NCBI GenBank assembly: GCA_048013815.1
Contig: CM106586.1
Coordinates: 4,898,001 to 4,962,000 of the forward strand
Source: Setoptus koraiensis
Lineage: Eukaryota > Arthropoda
Reading direction: 5' to 3'
Length of the DNA: 64,000 nt
Shown: piece by piece, positions 1 through 12,800 of the stretch
How positions within the stretch are numbered: the stretch's first letter is position 1
How the letters are laid out: each line of letters starts with the position of its first letter
The notes under the pieces: generated by a model
What the model saw: only the letters and a program-made list of their open reading frames with translations
Databases searched by the model: none
What the model was told of the DNA's origin: nothing
Position numbers and translations under genes: made by a program

Positions 1-195
1 ATTACATGATGATTGATAATTACGTCGAAACAAATCCACTAGTTCTTTGTTGATTCTCTGTTTACAATCCAACGAGTGCAAGACGCGCGTTCCAAGAGTC
101 TATCAAACAATTACTTAACAATAATAAAACAGTGACAATAAAACAAATGGTGGCCTTTAGTTGAGATAATTGATCGGTTCGTTGTACTGTCTATA

Positions 196-2333
196 ATGAT
201 TCCGCCAAAGCAAACAAGTGAAAAACAACATTCAACAAGACAGCGAACCCTAGACAGTCGCAGTTGCCACGAAATATGCAACAAGTTGTTTGTCATGTCC
301 ATGTTATTTGTCATTGTTATAACATTTGTAACCATCCAAAAGTATTCAATTCCTGTTCTGTCAGCGTCGGTAGAAGATGATCTTGTAAAGTTCAGAAAAA
401 ATGATGGACAATTTGTGACATCGGTAAGCTCTACTGTTGTTATTAGTAAAATAAAGTTACCTAAGAAGTATGAATCAAAAGAAAAAGTGGGTTACTGTTG
501 CCCTCATATTGGTTGCTTCCAAGAAATTAAAAGCATGTTCAAACCTATGAAAGCTGACGATGTCAAAACAAAATTCACGCTATACAACAGAAACAATCTG
601 CAAGGACTCAACATCCCTTTTGCCGTGGTAGATCATCATTTTCAATTCGACGGTTTTGACGACGATGATGATACAGTAGACGACGAAAGTGATAACCCTA
701 CTAGCATCAGTCCCAACCAATTAACCATCGAAAAGTATCCATTTAATTTATCTTTGATAGACGAAGCGGATTTCAAACCAAACACAACAACTAGGATAAT
801 AGTTGCTGGCTATATGGCCAATGAAGAAGAGCAGTGGATTACAGAGCTGAGAGACGCTTGGCTAGACCTAGAGGATTGCAATATTATAAAAGTTTCATGG
901 ACTGGCGCCAATCATGGTCTATATTGGACGGCTGTGGCTAATACTCGTGTTGTAGCTAGACAAATAAGTGTATTTTTATACTACCTTAATGTTTTTCACC
1001 CGGTTGATGTAGACAGGATACATTTGATCGGGCACTCCCTTGGTGCACATATTGCGGGTTTTGTTGGCTCAGATCATGAGGGTAAAATAGCTCGAATAAC
1101 TGGACTAGATCCAGCTGGGCCAGTATTTTGCGATATGGATAGTTCATTGAGATTAGATGCGTCGGATGCAAATTTTGTCGATGTTATTCATACAAATGCC
1201 GGCAACATAATGTCTGGCAATCTAGGTATTTCGATGGCTGTTGGTCATTTGGACTATTATCCTAATGGTGGTTCATCACAGCCCGGTTGTGAAATGACCA
1301 TCGCAGATCCAATAGAGAGTCTGGCGTGCAATCATCGTGCCTCTTATAGGTACTTGACTGAAATAGTGAAACGACAAATTCTGGTTTCGGGCATCAAACG
1401 TCAAGAGAATATTGATGATTCTAAAGTTCCGCTTTTAATGGTAACGCCAATTGCCTACTTAGTTAGCACCACATCACAAGAGGATTTAGTTGGAGACGAT
1501 AATCCGAAACTCAATGTGGCCCGCTTAACAAAAGCCATATCTCCTCCAAATGCAAATGAGGAAGAGTTACCTACGATTAGAGAGGTCGAGTTCCATCAAT
1601 TGAAGCCAACTTTTCCACGACATCACAGAGGAATTTACTACTTTAAGACAGTACCGGACCCACCGTATTATTGTGAGTAGCAATCCGACCGATCAACATA
1701 ATCGATTAATATATTGACAATTCTTTTTTAATAGACGTATTGAAAATTTCACCTATCACATTCAACACTTGAAGCCGAACAACTCATGCTGACAATCCTG
1801 TCTGAGAGAAGTCTTGTAAAGAAGATAGTGCTCTGTATTAGATATCTCGATACAATCGTGTTAAAAAAGAATATAGACGAAATAGGCGATAGCATGACAT
1901 TCCTGTTTGCCAAACCAAACGCAATCTACAACTATGACAATCGTGATGATAAAATCGAAGATTACAAGGATGTTCAATCTCTCAATAGTAAAAATAATGA
2001 GGCTAGATTGCAAATTTATTGGAGGCACAAGTTTGGTCAGATCAATCAATTGTTTGACCGCGAGTCATCCGTGATCAACTTAAAGCAAATCAATTTAGAA
2101 AATTTAACCCTTAACAAGTAAGTAGCAATGCCAATCAGAACTGTTTCATCGTTACACTCTAGATCATCAATTTATCTAATTTTCATCATAAAACTATCTG
2201 CTTTTCTGTCAGGACAATAAGATTTGTACCATCTGACGATAAAGATGAAATTGTTGTGCCTAAGCGAATTTGGTACGAGATGAAGGCCGATAGTGCTGAG
2301 CTCAAAAACACATCAACAACTTATCAGTCTTAG
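196..2333 (+). CDS. Secreted/ER-anchored lipase, pancreatic lipase family, with PLAT-like C-terminus (3 exons)
   Basis: Alpha/beta-hydrolase of the pancreatic/vitellogenic lipase family, expected to cleave acyl esters of glycerolipids outside the cell. Exon 1 is 196 to about 1672; a hydrophobic segment at residues 35-50 is a signal peptide or anchor. The nucleophile elbow GHSLG gives Ser281, ITGLDPAGP gives Asp305, and the Cys-Asn-His near residue 380 gives His380: a complete triad. Exon 2 (about 1775-2117) and exon 3 (2213-2333) join cleanly through GTAAGT and a CTGTCAG acceptor and look like the end of a PLAT/lipase C domain (an ...RLQIYW... strand followed by an ...INLKQINLENL... strand). 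The exon 1/2 junction is uncertain: the strongest acceptor, at 1734, opens a different frame, while an acceptor at 1774 keeps the PLAT frame. The family and the catalytic domain are secure; the C-terminal model is moderate. Confidence 0.85.
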
Positions 2334-2686
2334 AATAAGAGAAATCTTCTGTAAATGATACAAAACTGTTTCATAATAATCATCTGTTGAAGATAATAAT
2401 GAGCAAAATCATGAAGAGGAACGGGAGAAGAAAAAGAAACTCAAACAAATAACATAATTTATTATCATGATAATTTATAACAACAATTTAATCTCTATTT
2501 TCGAGTTGCACAAGTCAATATATCTCGAGGCATAGGTTTTGAAAATATCACATTGATTGCATTTGTCCTGTATTGATTCTTTCAACACAAAATCTACCGT
2601 GCATTATTGCTAGTTTGGCAGTAACAGATAATAATGTGTAAATAGTGTTAATAATAGTAATAATAATACATGGCCTTGATAAAGCA
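2334..2686. other. Convergent 3' ends of the lipase and GPCR genes
   Basis: A 353-base AT-rich interval between two facing stop codons. A minus-strand AATAAA (TTTATT on +) at 2458-2463 would end the GPCR mRNA about 225 bases after its stop. I see no clear AATAAA for the lipase on the plus strand. No other gene is visible. Confidence 0.6.
2458..2463 (-). promoter_or_regulatory. Poly(A) signal of the GPCR gene
   Basis: AATAAA on the minus strand, about 225 bases past the GPCR stop codon and on the lipase-facing side. Confidence 0.5.
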
Positions 2687-5600
2687 TTATGGGTACGCAC
2701 ATCTATAACCCTGCTCTTCAAATTGTGAATTCCGGAAGTTGCTATTCCTATCTGAAGAGGAACCATCTGGATTTATCGGATAGAAATAAGATTTGTAGCC
2801 TTGTATTCCTGGCGTTTTGGTTCTAGAATTTGTAGCTGGACTTTTTGTCACCTTATAATTGTTGTTGGTGTTATTCTGGTGATTCCGTAAAAAATGGTCA
2901 ACCTGTTGGCGCTGATTGCTATTCAATGGTGTCTGAATTGACTTCTTATTTGCTCGATGCTCTTGCTCAATCAAATTTTTAGTCGGCTGTTCCAAGTTGT
3001 GATGCTCCGAAGATCCGCTACTGGCGACACTAGGCGATGCGACAGCATTATCACATCTAATCTCATCACTGTTTGGATTACCAATCGTTCTAATTATCTT
3101 AGGTGACTTGCGCGAGCCTTCGTGACTGGGAACAGTCGATAAATAATTGCCTGCATCGTCTACAACAAGATTGTTGCCGTTGATATTTTCAGAATTAAGG
3201 TAGCCCATGTTGCGTAGCGCATCGGCCGATGAAGGACCTAATTTGGACAAGGCAGCACTCATGTTATTTCGTGATTGCTTTGTCTCTGAGAAGCCATTGA
3301 ATCTATTCCTTCCTTGGCTATGTTTCTGATGCTTCTGTTGGTGATGGTGCTGTTGTTGATCGCTCGAATCCGGAAACGCACCAAATACTGTTGAAGATGA
3401 GCCAGTATACGAGGACGTTTTAGTAGCTCCCTCTGGACCTACTCTCGCCTCGATGGAGGACGGAACGCGCAATGACAGTAGCTTGCCGTAGCGATGTATC
3501 TGTATCATTATCGGCGCAAAAATTCCTATCAGAACAGAGAATGCTATCAGTATCATTGTTACGCTACATATTACGTCACGAGTAGAACCATTTTGCACGT
3601 AAACATGCAATACAATGGAAAATGAGTAAACTGGCACACATATTATTGTGGCAATAAACGCATTGCCACCATCAATATGGTTCCCATTAGTTACGCAACC
3701 TGTGGGTCCCCCAAACGATCCAGCAGAAGGTCCGCCTGTTACTAAATGCACTGGAGAGGCCATATGGTGATGACTATGACAATGATGGTGTCCGCTGTAG
3801 GAACCTTCGCGTCTTGTTGTAAACGAATATAGTATCAACAGCACAATTATGAAACCAACATACAATTGGCTGTACAAGAAATCGTCTGCATCGGCAAGAC
3901 AATAATCATTGGCTGAATTGTTGTTATCTAGTTGATGTTTATTGTTGCCGTTAGTAACCTTTATGAGATATTGCTGCTGATTAGTACTCGAACTTCTACG
4001 ATGGTTGTTGTTGATATGTAAAGGGAATTGTATGAAGTTGGCGCCTTCGTTCCTTGTTTCGTACCTACAAAAAATCAAATTCGAATCAGGATAAAATCTA
4101 TTAGTCAAATCAACCACCACGAATCCCAATTCAAAAAAAAATAAAAAAAACTTATTTCAAATACTGACCTCCACCGCTGAATCTCGATAGCCAATTGGAC
4201 AGATACCATAAATACAAGCGTGAGAAACTGATTCAGTCTATTTTGTCGGCCCCCCAAACCTATTGATGCTGAAGCTCTAATTTGCATGGCTCTTAGTAGG
4301 AGAGTTCCAAATATAAGAACTAAAGCAAAGTTGTGCCATGAAGTACGAAACAAACATAACGCTGGCGTAGGGTAAATAACGAACCTGATCACGGGCGTGA
4401 GTCAATATAAAAAAAATTATTGTGTCATTATTGTGAGATATGAATTGATATTGTAACGTAGTATTAGTAAAATGCGTAATTACTTACAGTGTTGATCCAA
4501 AAAATACCACTATGATCGTAAAGAGATGTATCGATCTCATACTTTGGTTATCTCTATCAAGTGACCCTTCGCAATTTTTCATAAGTAAGAACGTTAACAC
4601 ATACAGAGTTATTAATGCTCCAATTATATTGGCGCTCAGTATGGAAAGAGCTATCCAGCTAGTGTAGATCCACTTTAGATGTTGCCTGTAATGTGTGATA
4701 ATGAAAACATAATTGGAGTAGATAAAGAAAAAAAGCGAAACCTGTATGTTAGATTTTTCGAAAGTCATTCTGAGGAGCTTGACTTTCTACAATTGTACTT
4801 ACTTCATTTTGATTTTACTCGTCGTAGAACTGTGATCCGCATGAAGCTCGTTGGTATGGGTTACCAGTTTGATTGGCATTGAAGATGGGTCGTCGACAGC
4901 CCCTCCTAAAGGTGACAAGGAGGATGTCGGTATAGGTCCTAGCTCATTAAAAGGCGGTGGCACATTGGTGAATGGATTGAGAATGACGGCATCGGAAGTG
5001 GTCGCAGAATCAGTGCTTGTCATCTCCGATGGAACCATTGTAGGTTGAGTAGTGTGCTCACGATCACTATTTAAAATGTAATGACCTCCACCAAAAGTAT
5101 GCCCATTGTACATGTTGTCCATCAGCGATCTCTGATGATTAGATTTAACAGCTTTAATTTGATCGTCGTCGTTTACATTCCAGTCGCTCTTGGTCGATCG
5201 TGCGCTCTGTTGCCTGTAATGATTGGGCTGTGTATCAACTGTACCATTCACTTGATCATGTTTTATCTGAGTCACAAATCCATTTAAACCATTGCTCGGA
5301 GAATGAGTCGACGATGTTGCCGGCAAGATGGACATTGTGAATGGGGCCTCTGTCGAAGCTTTGGCCTTCAACTCATCCCCGTCATCCCCGGACAGCTCGT
5401 GTATGCCATCTGACTTTTTAATCGGGCCAGAGTATCCGGGTAACGTTTCAAGAGAATTCACATGAGAGTTGCTCATGGGGCGACCATCATCTTTTAATGC
5501 GGGATCTATTTGTTCCTCATTCACCAGACGTGTGCCAGATTTTGCGTCGGCTCGTTGGCTCGAGTAAGACTTTTGTCTATCCACCGAATGATGAATATCT

Positions 5601-8600
5601 GGCTTGTTAGTAATCAATTGATCTTGTTTATTTATTCTTTTGCCATCAATGAAATCGATCAAAGCGCCGGCAACCTGTTGCTCTAACTTTTGCACCCTGT
5701 TGTTGACCGTCGACGATGGTGAACGGGCGAAATCACGATCTCTAAGTGCAGCAAGGTTATGAGCAATATCTGAGCTAGTGGCTGGAATAGTTCGGTCAAG
5801 TACTCTTTTCTTTTTATCCTGTTCTCTTGTGCTATTTTCCGAAGGTCGTTTCTTGTGCAATACGATATTACTTGTGGTTGTTTGATCATAATTTGCGCCA
5901 ACTGGCTGTCGACTCAGTCCATCATCGTCTGGCGTTTCATCATTTTCAGGATCTTCGTTGGGCCCATCGTTATTATTGTTCGCTGTTTCCTCGCTTGCCT
6001 CCGCCTGGCGCTCAAATGGTATCATAAATTTCTCTCTAAAGGTGGTCTCATGTCTGTCTGAGCTAGCAGTGGGCCAGGGTTGTGGTCGAGTGGCCTCGTA
6101 AGAATGTCTCAGAGTCTCTTCATCTAGAATCAGCTTATTTTTGTCCTCTTCGGTGTATTCGCCCAATTCAGTTATATCACAGTCATCACTGATATACTTA
6201 ATGCTATATTTGTTTGTAACAAGTTCATTATGTTGGTCAAATTTCAGCCTAAATCCATCCAAAGAAGTTATACCGGTATTTTTTATTTGTGTATTGAGTC
6301 GCTTCAAAGATTTGTGAACAAGATGTGTTAGATTGCGATTCATCTTAGTGAGACATTGACGATTTGCTTGACCCTTCGACGATTGTCCGTCAGCTGAGTT
6401 ACTGGTATCAGAGAGCGACAAAGTTGACGACGAAGACATGCACTCTTTACTATGTATTGACTTGAATGCGGACGCTGCCACCCAAACCGCCTTAATAACC
6501 GGCTCGGCGCTCAATTCATCAGGCTCAACTGTACTTTTTGTTTGTGATTGATATTTAGCAAATTCACAAATAAGCGGATGGTCACTAGCCTGGCCCTCCA
6601 ATAGGACAGTATCTCTAAAATATCTATTGAATTCGCTGGTGTCCTCGGGTTTAGGCGCAATCAGATAGAAGGATTTTCTTGAGCAAAGGCTATCCTCAGA
6701 GCTGGCACTACGTTTAGTGAATATAGTTTTGAGCTCCTTTGATATATCTTCTCGAGTTATAACAATCAACGAAAAGTATTTACTCACTGCCGCTAAATCA
6801 TTTCTTAATCGCGTCACCAAATCGAACGCTTCTGATCTTGTAATAAATAATAGAATTATGGGTGAGTGTATTGTCTGTTGATCAGGTGAACCATTGCTGG
6901 ACATATTGCTGGATGCGGATTGATCTGTGTCAGCGTCATTTGTGGACGACGACTTTGAGGCTAGTATGGATTCAAGCGATTCAGTTGATTTAATCTGATC
7001 AATGGGCTTAGAGGATTCCAACATTTTGTAATTACTGTGATAAGTGGGAATGGTCAATTTCAAGTAATCAATAAATTCTGATGGCAAATTCGAAGAGATA
7101 ATTATGAGCGATGACTGGCTGTGATGATTGTTGGCCAATGAAGATGATGATTTAGCGGCTATCTTTTTGCTGAATTGCAATGCACCATGAGCGAGAAATC
7201 TAGATGATGGTGCAGTTGTAAACAGGTATTTTTTTTGTTCCTCAGTAAAAGTGTTATAATCCTCTATGGCGTAATTTTCCTTTGTAGTTATCACTGGCAC
7301 TTTGAATGAGGTTAGCAATTGTATGGCCTTAGTTTGTTGATCTCCGTGAGCAATAGTCACTGTGTGGTTGAATTAGGACAACAATAAATACAAGAGTTAA
7401 AGATCTATTATCCTGTCAATAGGAAAGTGACATGGACCTCTCTGGTCATTTACATAAAACAGCCGCTGTGTGGCCCGAGGATCGTAATCGTTCATATCAA
7501 TGGCATCGTTTGCATCGGTCAGAGAGCGACCATTTGGTGAAAAACTGGCTTACGGCATGCAATCATTGTTGACAGTGAAATTTTTTCTTCAGTCAATCAA
7601 ACAGTTTTTCACACCAAACAAGCCGTGTCGTTGGTTTGTCTCAAATGCTCAAAAAGAGATCAATAGGTGCGAGTGATGGTCATCTGATCTGCCGAAGAAG
7701 CCCATCATGAGACAGTTTTGCGGGCAAGTTGTTTTGGTTTTGGTTGTCCATTGACATTGTCGTGTATTCATAGTCGATGAATCATAGATGGACCACACAC
7801 ATGCACGAAGACACGGTGGGCAAGCTAGATAGCATTCGATTTGACGATTTCGATTTGTGCAGACCGACAATTAAATGGTGGAGATGTTGTGGTCTTAAAG
7901 ACAAATTGTTTGTCGCGGCCATTATTGATTAGTTTCTCTGTCTGGCCTGAAGTTTTGAAGGATTCTAAGATAAACGGCAACAATAATAACAATATTACCT
8001 CGAAAATCACTTGTCGATTGTCGTTGTTCGGCACAGACAAACCACAAGCGAGCGAACGACGCCGGCAACAACCGCTACGATTGTCTTTGCCAACTGATAT
8101 AACTGATATAACTGATATAACTGATATAACGGCAAAGCGGCACATATTGTCAGCACTGTAATTAGGCATTTTGTTGTTGCTTGGTGGTAATAGAAACACA
8201 CTGCTGAGAGCCACCATCTATTCTGAATGTTGCTTCTCTCTCTCTCGCTCTCTCGCTCTGATCTGCTGCGTTGTTGCCCGAAGAAAGCTCTTGTTGCCTT
8301 TACGTTTAACTTGGGTTAATCAATTCAAATCACAACAACACCGCTAATCCAATCATTTCCTATTCCGTGTGAATGAAAATTTTCCTACACTCACAAGATG
8401 GATATTGTCTATCTGAACTGACTGAGTTGACTGTTGAGATAAAACAATCCGCATTGAACTGAACAAAACTTGTACAAAACGTATTTGTGTGTGTGTGCGT
8501 CAAGTATCGCAAGCAAGTCTTGTCGTGTGAGTTTATGTGTGCCTAGACAAGTTATTTATCGGAACTTACCTGATATTGGCGAACCTTTCGGCGAGTCGCA

Positions 8601-9805
8601 TGTTGCCTGCTGGAAGGCATTCAAGTTTGACACAATGCGCACCGATTGACGCTGTCCAACATCTAAATCGCTACACGAATCATAGATGTAGGCCCCAATG
8701 CTAAAGTAACTATCACCTATCAAGTTGGCCTGATGACTGCTCCAAATGGCAGCCATTCCAGCATACAGTGCATTTGTATCGGTGGCTGTGCAAGAGCCAC
8801 GATTATAGCTAGTCGCTTGCGACAAACTAGATGATGGAGTTGTCGGCGATATTCCAGACGACATTGGTCTGGCTGATCTATCTGATGATGATGAAATTCC
8901 AAATATTTGTCGTCTGTCATGCCTATGTTGCTGCTGCTGTTGCAGTCCGTACTGTGTTTGCATCTGGGGCCCCGTAGAGCTGTAATGATTTGCAGTGTTT
9001 TCATTTGCCTCTTGTGACTCGGCTAAAATCATTGTCTCGAATGGTGACCTTGTATGAGATATATTGGCACTTGTGCCATTGGCATCTAAGTTGGCTGGCG
9101 GTGCCACATGATCGATCATCATGCTGGAAGCTTCGGTCGGTTGTTCGGACGAATGTGCGGACAGCAACAAACCGAATGACACCTGTGTTTCAATTGTTTT
9201 AAATAGGAATTGAAATTGGAAATTATTTTGAAATTGCAAAATGTGTTAGCCAGCGATTGTTGATTAGCAACGTCATCTCTATTGCGCGCCTCATCTTCTT
9301 ATTTCATCATATCATTATATCTAACATCATGTATGATCAACGCTGCGTAACTACTTACATGACCGAGATATATGGTGGGCCTCGGATCTGGGTGACTTTG
9401 ACAGCTTGCCAATGATGCCACAAAATGCACAATTAAACTGGCAACTAAAATGATGGCCGCCGAGCAGATTGGTGTGCCAAACATGAATCTACTCCGACGA
9501 TGATTCGACCGTGATTCGTGAGCGTGGCCATTGTCGGTGGTGTTAGCGACACACTTTGGCTTGTGTTGTTGCTCGTGATGACGGTTAGTATAAATTAATG
9601 AACTTGGAACAGTATCACGCAACAAGTGGCCAGCCATCACGTACCGGTTCTCTGTACAAGACGATGATGTAAATAGGCTTAAATAAAATAGCTTTTCATG
9701 TTGACACCATGGACGGGAACGGACACATTTAGCTCGTGGTCTGGAAGCGCTTGTTTGCACTTGCTGTGCCCAAATATCACCATCAATGTCATATTTCGCA
9801 TTCAT
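2687..9805 (-). CDS. Class C GPCR, metabotropic-glutamate-receptor-like (6 coding exons, about 1802 aa)
   Basis: Coding exons in transcript order: 9805-9359, 9182-8570, 7359-4803, 4685-4488, 4384-4169, 4064-2687; every junction keeps frame and has GT-AG ends (the donor at 4168 is GTCAGT). An N-terminal hydrophobic segment (residues about 110-130) precedes IYLGH..., typical of the start of a Venus-flytrap ligand domain. Then come IYDSCSDL, PVITT, and a region ending KSIHSKEC...RQCL...LDGFRLKFDQHNE, the usual end of the metabotropic ligand-binding fold (residues about 280-775). About 430 Ser/Asp/Asn-rich residues follow, then seven membrane segments (from about residue 1212) and a long polar tail. 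The short Cys-rich domain expected between the flytrap and TM1 is not visible. The ligand cannot be predicted; an orphan or mGluR-like receptor is most likely. Family call is strong, subtype weak. The first Met could lie further in, for example just before the hydrophobic segment. Confidence 0.82.
7360..8569 (-). other. Large intron of the class C GPCR, with a 9-bp tandem repeat
   Basis: A 1.2-kb intron bounded by GTAAGT at 8569 and CACAG at 7360, splitting a Val codon inside the ligand-binding domain. It contains four copies of a 9-base unit (actgatata) at about 8093-8130 and a CT-rich stretch near 8235-8258. Reading frames on either strand inside it look like chance. Confidence 0.7.
8093..8130. 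repeat. 9-bp tandem repeat, about 4 copies
   Basis: The unit actgatata is repeated head to tail with no changes, inside the GPCR intron. Confidence 0.9.
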
Positions 9806-12800
9806 TATTACTGCTCATCTAATTAATAGGATGATGAAATCTGCTGTTGCTGTTGTTGACCATTCCTTTCTTCTGTCGATAAATATATAAAGATAAATCG
9901 TAATTTAGAACAGGTTAGTCAGTGATCATCTCGAGTGGCTTTTAGGTTTGTGTGTTATGCAAAAATTTGTGTAAACATGCGCCAGAGAGCAAGTTCGACG
10001 ACCCTATAATCAAAACGATAATTAAAATGAACCGAAGACAGAGGGTCTATTTCGAGTTGAAAAAATCACGTTGGACACGCAACGCAGGCGAGTTCTTTTC
10101 TTGCTCAACTTGTCGGCCTGTATCGGTGTTTGTTCTCATCGCGAGCCACTATTAGCGGCATTTAAATTGAGCATCGGTCCGATACATCGGGCATATTTGA
10201 ATTGCTTTGCAACAGATAAAGCCATGGCAGCGCGGCTTGTGGCATTGTTTCTGCTTGGATTATTGTTGGACCTTTAGAGCGCAGAGTTCATCTTTTGTCA
10301 CACTTGTTCGAAACAAAAATCCGATCCTCTGGGCGAGCGTCTTTTTCTTTCTGTTTCTTCTGTCATTACCTACAAGTCTGTCGGTACAAGGTTTGCCTTC
10401 GTCGGCAACTCGGTGGCTTCATTCAGACGCCATTCGGCCACAAGGATCGTTCATGATTGTCTCTACCGAGTGTGTAGTTGGCCCAACAATCGACCAACCA
10501 ATAACTTGTCAACTACTGGTCTGATGTCTGCCACTATTTGCATATCGACCACTGCTACTGTTGCTGCCGATCTCAAGCTAGAGAAATAAAGTCAATGGTC
10601 AATGTTGACGACACGCGACTCGACTAGTTAACTCACGGGCACTGGCCAAGCAATGGCGTGTTCTCCTGGTTGCAATTTTAAACTTTTTTCGTCCTCTCTT
10701 CTTTTATCTATAATGTATCTTTGTATGAAATGCAAATAGCCACAAGTTAAACACAAGTTAAACTGTCTAATACTGTCGTGTCATCAATGCTCGCAGCGAC
10801 TGTTCATGCGTGCAATTGTCCGAGATGAGATTCAAACCGATGCATTCAGTTGCACAATCCAGCCACCGTGTGATGATTCGTTTTTTTATAGCTCGGTAAT
10901 TGTTGTTATTGAATAAATTAAAAGTAACTACTAAATATTGGTTGCTGCTGACAATTGTGCCACTGACTCACGCTAATTATCCGACTTAAATGACACTTTC
11001 AATATAATGATATATGATAATTATACTAGCGAACAATGCTAATTGTGGGATCAAACAACTGCATTGCCGCATCGATTGCACACCAACCAGGCGAGACCCC
11101 CCGCCTCAGATGATCTGAGTCAGATCCAAAAGATATAAGCGAGATATAAGCGATAAACATAGAGCGATAGTAAGGAGGCGTAGAGAAAATTACCCTATGG
11201 GGCCTAGCTAATACATGTGGGCCAGGCTAACTAGAGAGCACCACCAAGACGAAATTGGAGCAGTATAGATGGATTGTCTTTTCGTTGTCGCCAGTTGTGC
11301 GTGGGACACAACAGAGAGTAACAACACTGCAATCTCCATCCAGCTCGATAGAAAATATTATCTCGCAGGGCATGAGAATATTTTCAACTCAGCAAAGACC
11401 ATTTAAGGATCTTGTCGCTGGCATGAAATGCTGCCCTGAAATGACGAGCAGTAGATGCATCCTTCTGTTTGTTTATGCTTTTGTATGGGGTATATACATG
11501 TAATATGTTTGTGTGGTCCGTAATAAATCTAACCAAATTCAGCCCGGGTTTCTAATAAAAACGTCGGAGGAAGGACACATTGGCCGCCTCATCAAAATTT
11601 GCACAGCCGTTGTTTATCATTGCTGTTGGGTTCCAAAAACAAGTGTAGTCTCGATATTGTTGCACCACATGCCAAGACATGATTTGATACGGCTGATTAT
11701 CATATAATGAAAAATAATAAATATTGATCGCACAATTGCAAGCAGTCGCAGTTGTTGCTCGCCATAACTAATGTGTCATTCGCGGCTATATGGCCTGTCA
11801 TGAACCTGTGATAGCTTCGGCGATTATGAATAATGCAACAAGTCGCCAGTGAGTCGTGATGACAAGTACAAGTTTGTGAGTCGATCGGAGGCAAAACGTT
11901 GGCATGCCAACTAAATAGTTGACGATGATCTCATGAGAATGAATGTCACTCACTATACGATCGATGCAACAACACTATTAGTTTCAGAGTGGATGCCCGT
12001 GGCTTTCACTGTAACAGGTAATACATACTTTCTCTCTTATCTGCCAGCTACACAATGTTGATAGATAAAAGAGGAAAAGAAGAAAGAAATAAAGAGTGCA
12101 TGTGGATGATGTAATCACGACATTAATGAATCAACAGGTAGTCTTTACAGCATCAACAACAAAGTGAGCCGTCAATGAATTGATAGATGAAAGAAGTATC
12201 GTCATCTCGGGGCTGATTATCACTATTGTCGTCGTCGTCGTCGTAGTCAGCATTATCATTATGACAATTCTATAGTGATGCTAGACCGAACGCATGAATA
12301 GAATATCACCTGTTGCTGTTTAGTATGCTGTCTACATGCTGCTATGATAGGTGAACTGTCTATTGCGCCTTTATCTAGGTTGTTTGTAGGTATATGTGGC
12401 AGTCAGGTATGTGCGATAGTGTGAGCAAAGCCATTTGTTGCCATCTCTTTGCTCGTTTGTTGGAGAATTGTTTGAATGGATAGTTTAGATTAACTACTAC
12501 ATTATGTATGATGCTGAATGTATTCGCTGCGAAGACAACTTTGCTATTTCTCAATGACTATCACATAGTGAAAGTCTCACTCTTTTATGTGCAATACTCT
12601 CTTGTATCCCGGTAATGGCCTGGCGCAAACACATCACCTGGCAAGCTATTGCGTGCCTGTCCTATGGCATTGATAGAAATACACAATTTCACATGCATGT
12701 GTCATTGCGTGAAACATTCAAGCATCAAACGTAATGAATTCATCAAATTGTGAATGACCACAAAGTATCTATTCAGCCACATGAGGGGTCCCTCGATTCC

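Noticed and set aside
1-195. Possible 5' exon before the lipase
   Set aside because: No frame or splice site found; treated as promoter and leader of the lipase.
7825-8217. 130-codon minus-strand frame inside the GPCR intron
   Set aside because: Contains the 9-bp tandem repeat read as ISVISVISV; no splice sites joining it to the GPCR, and the direct exon join is in frame and matches the family.
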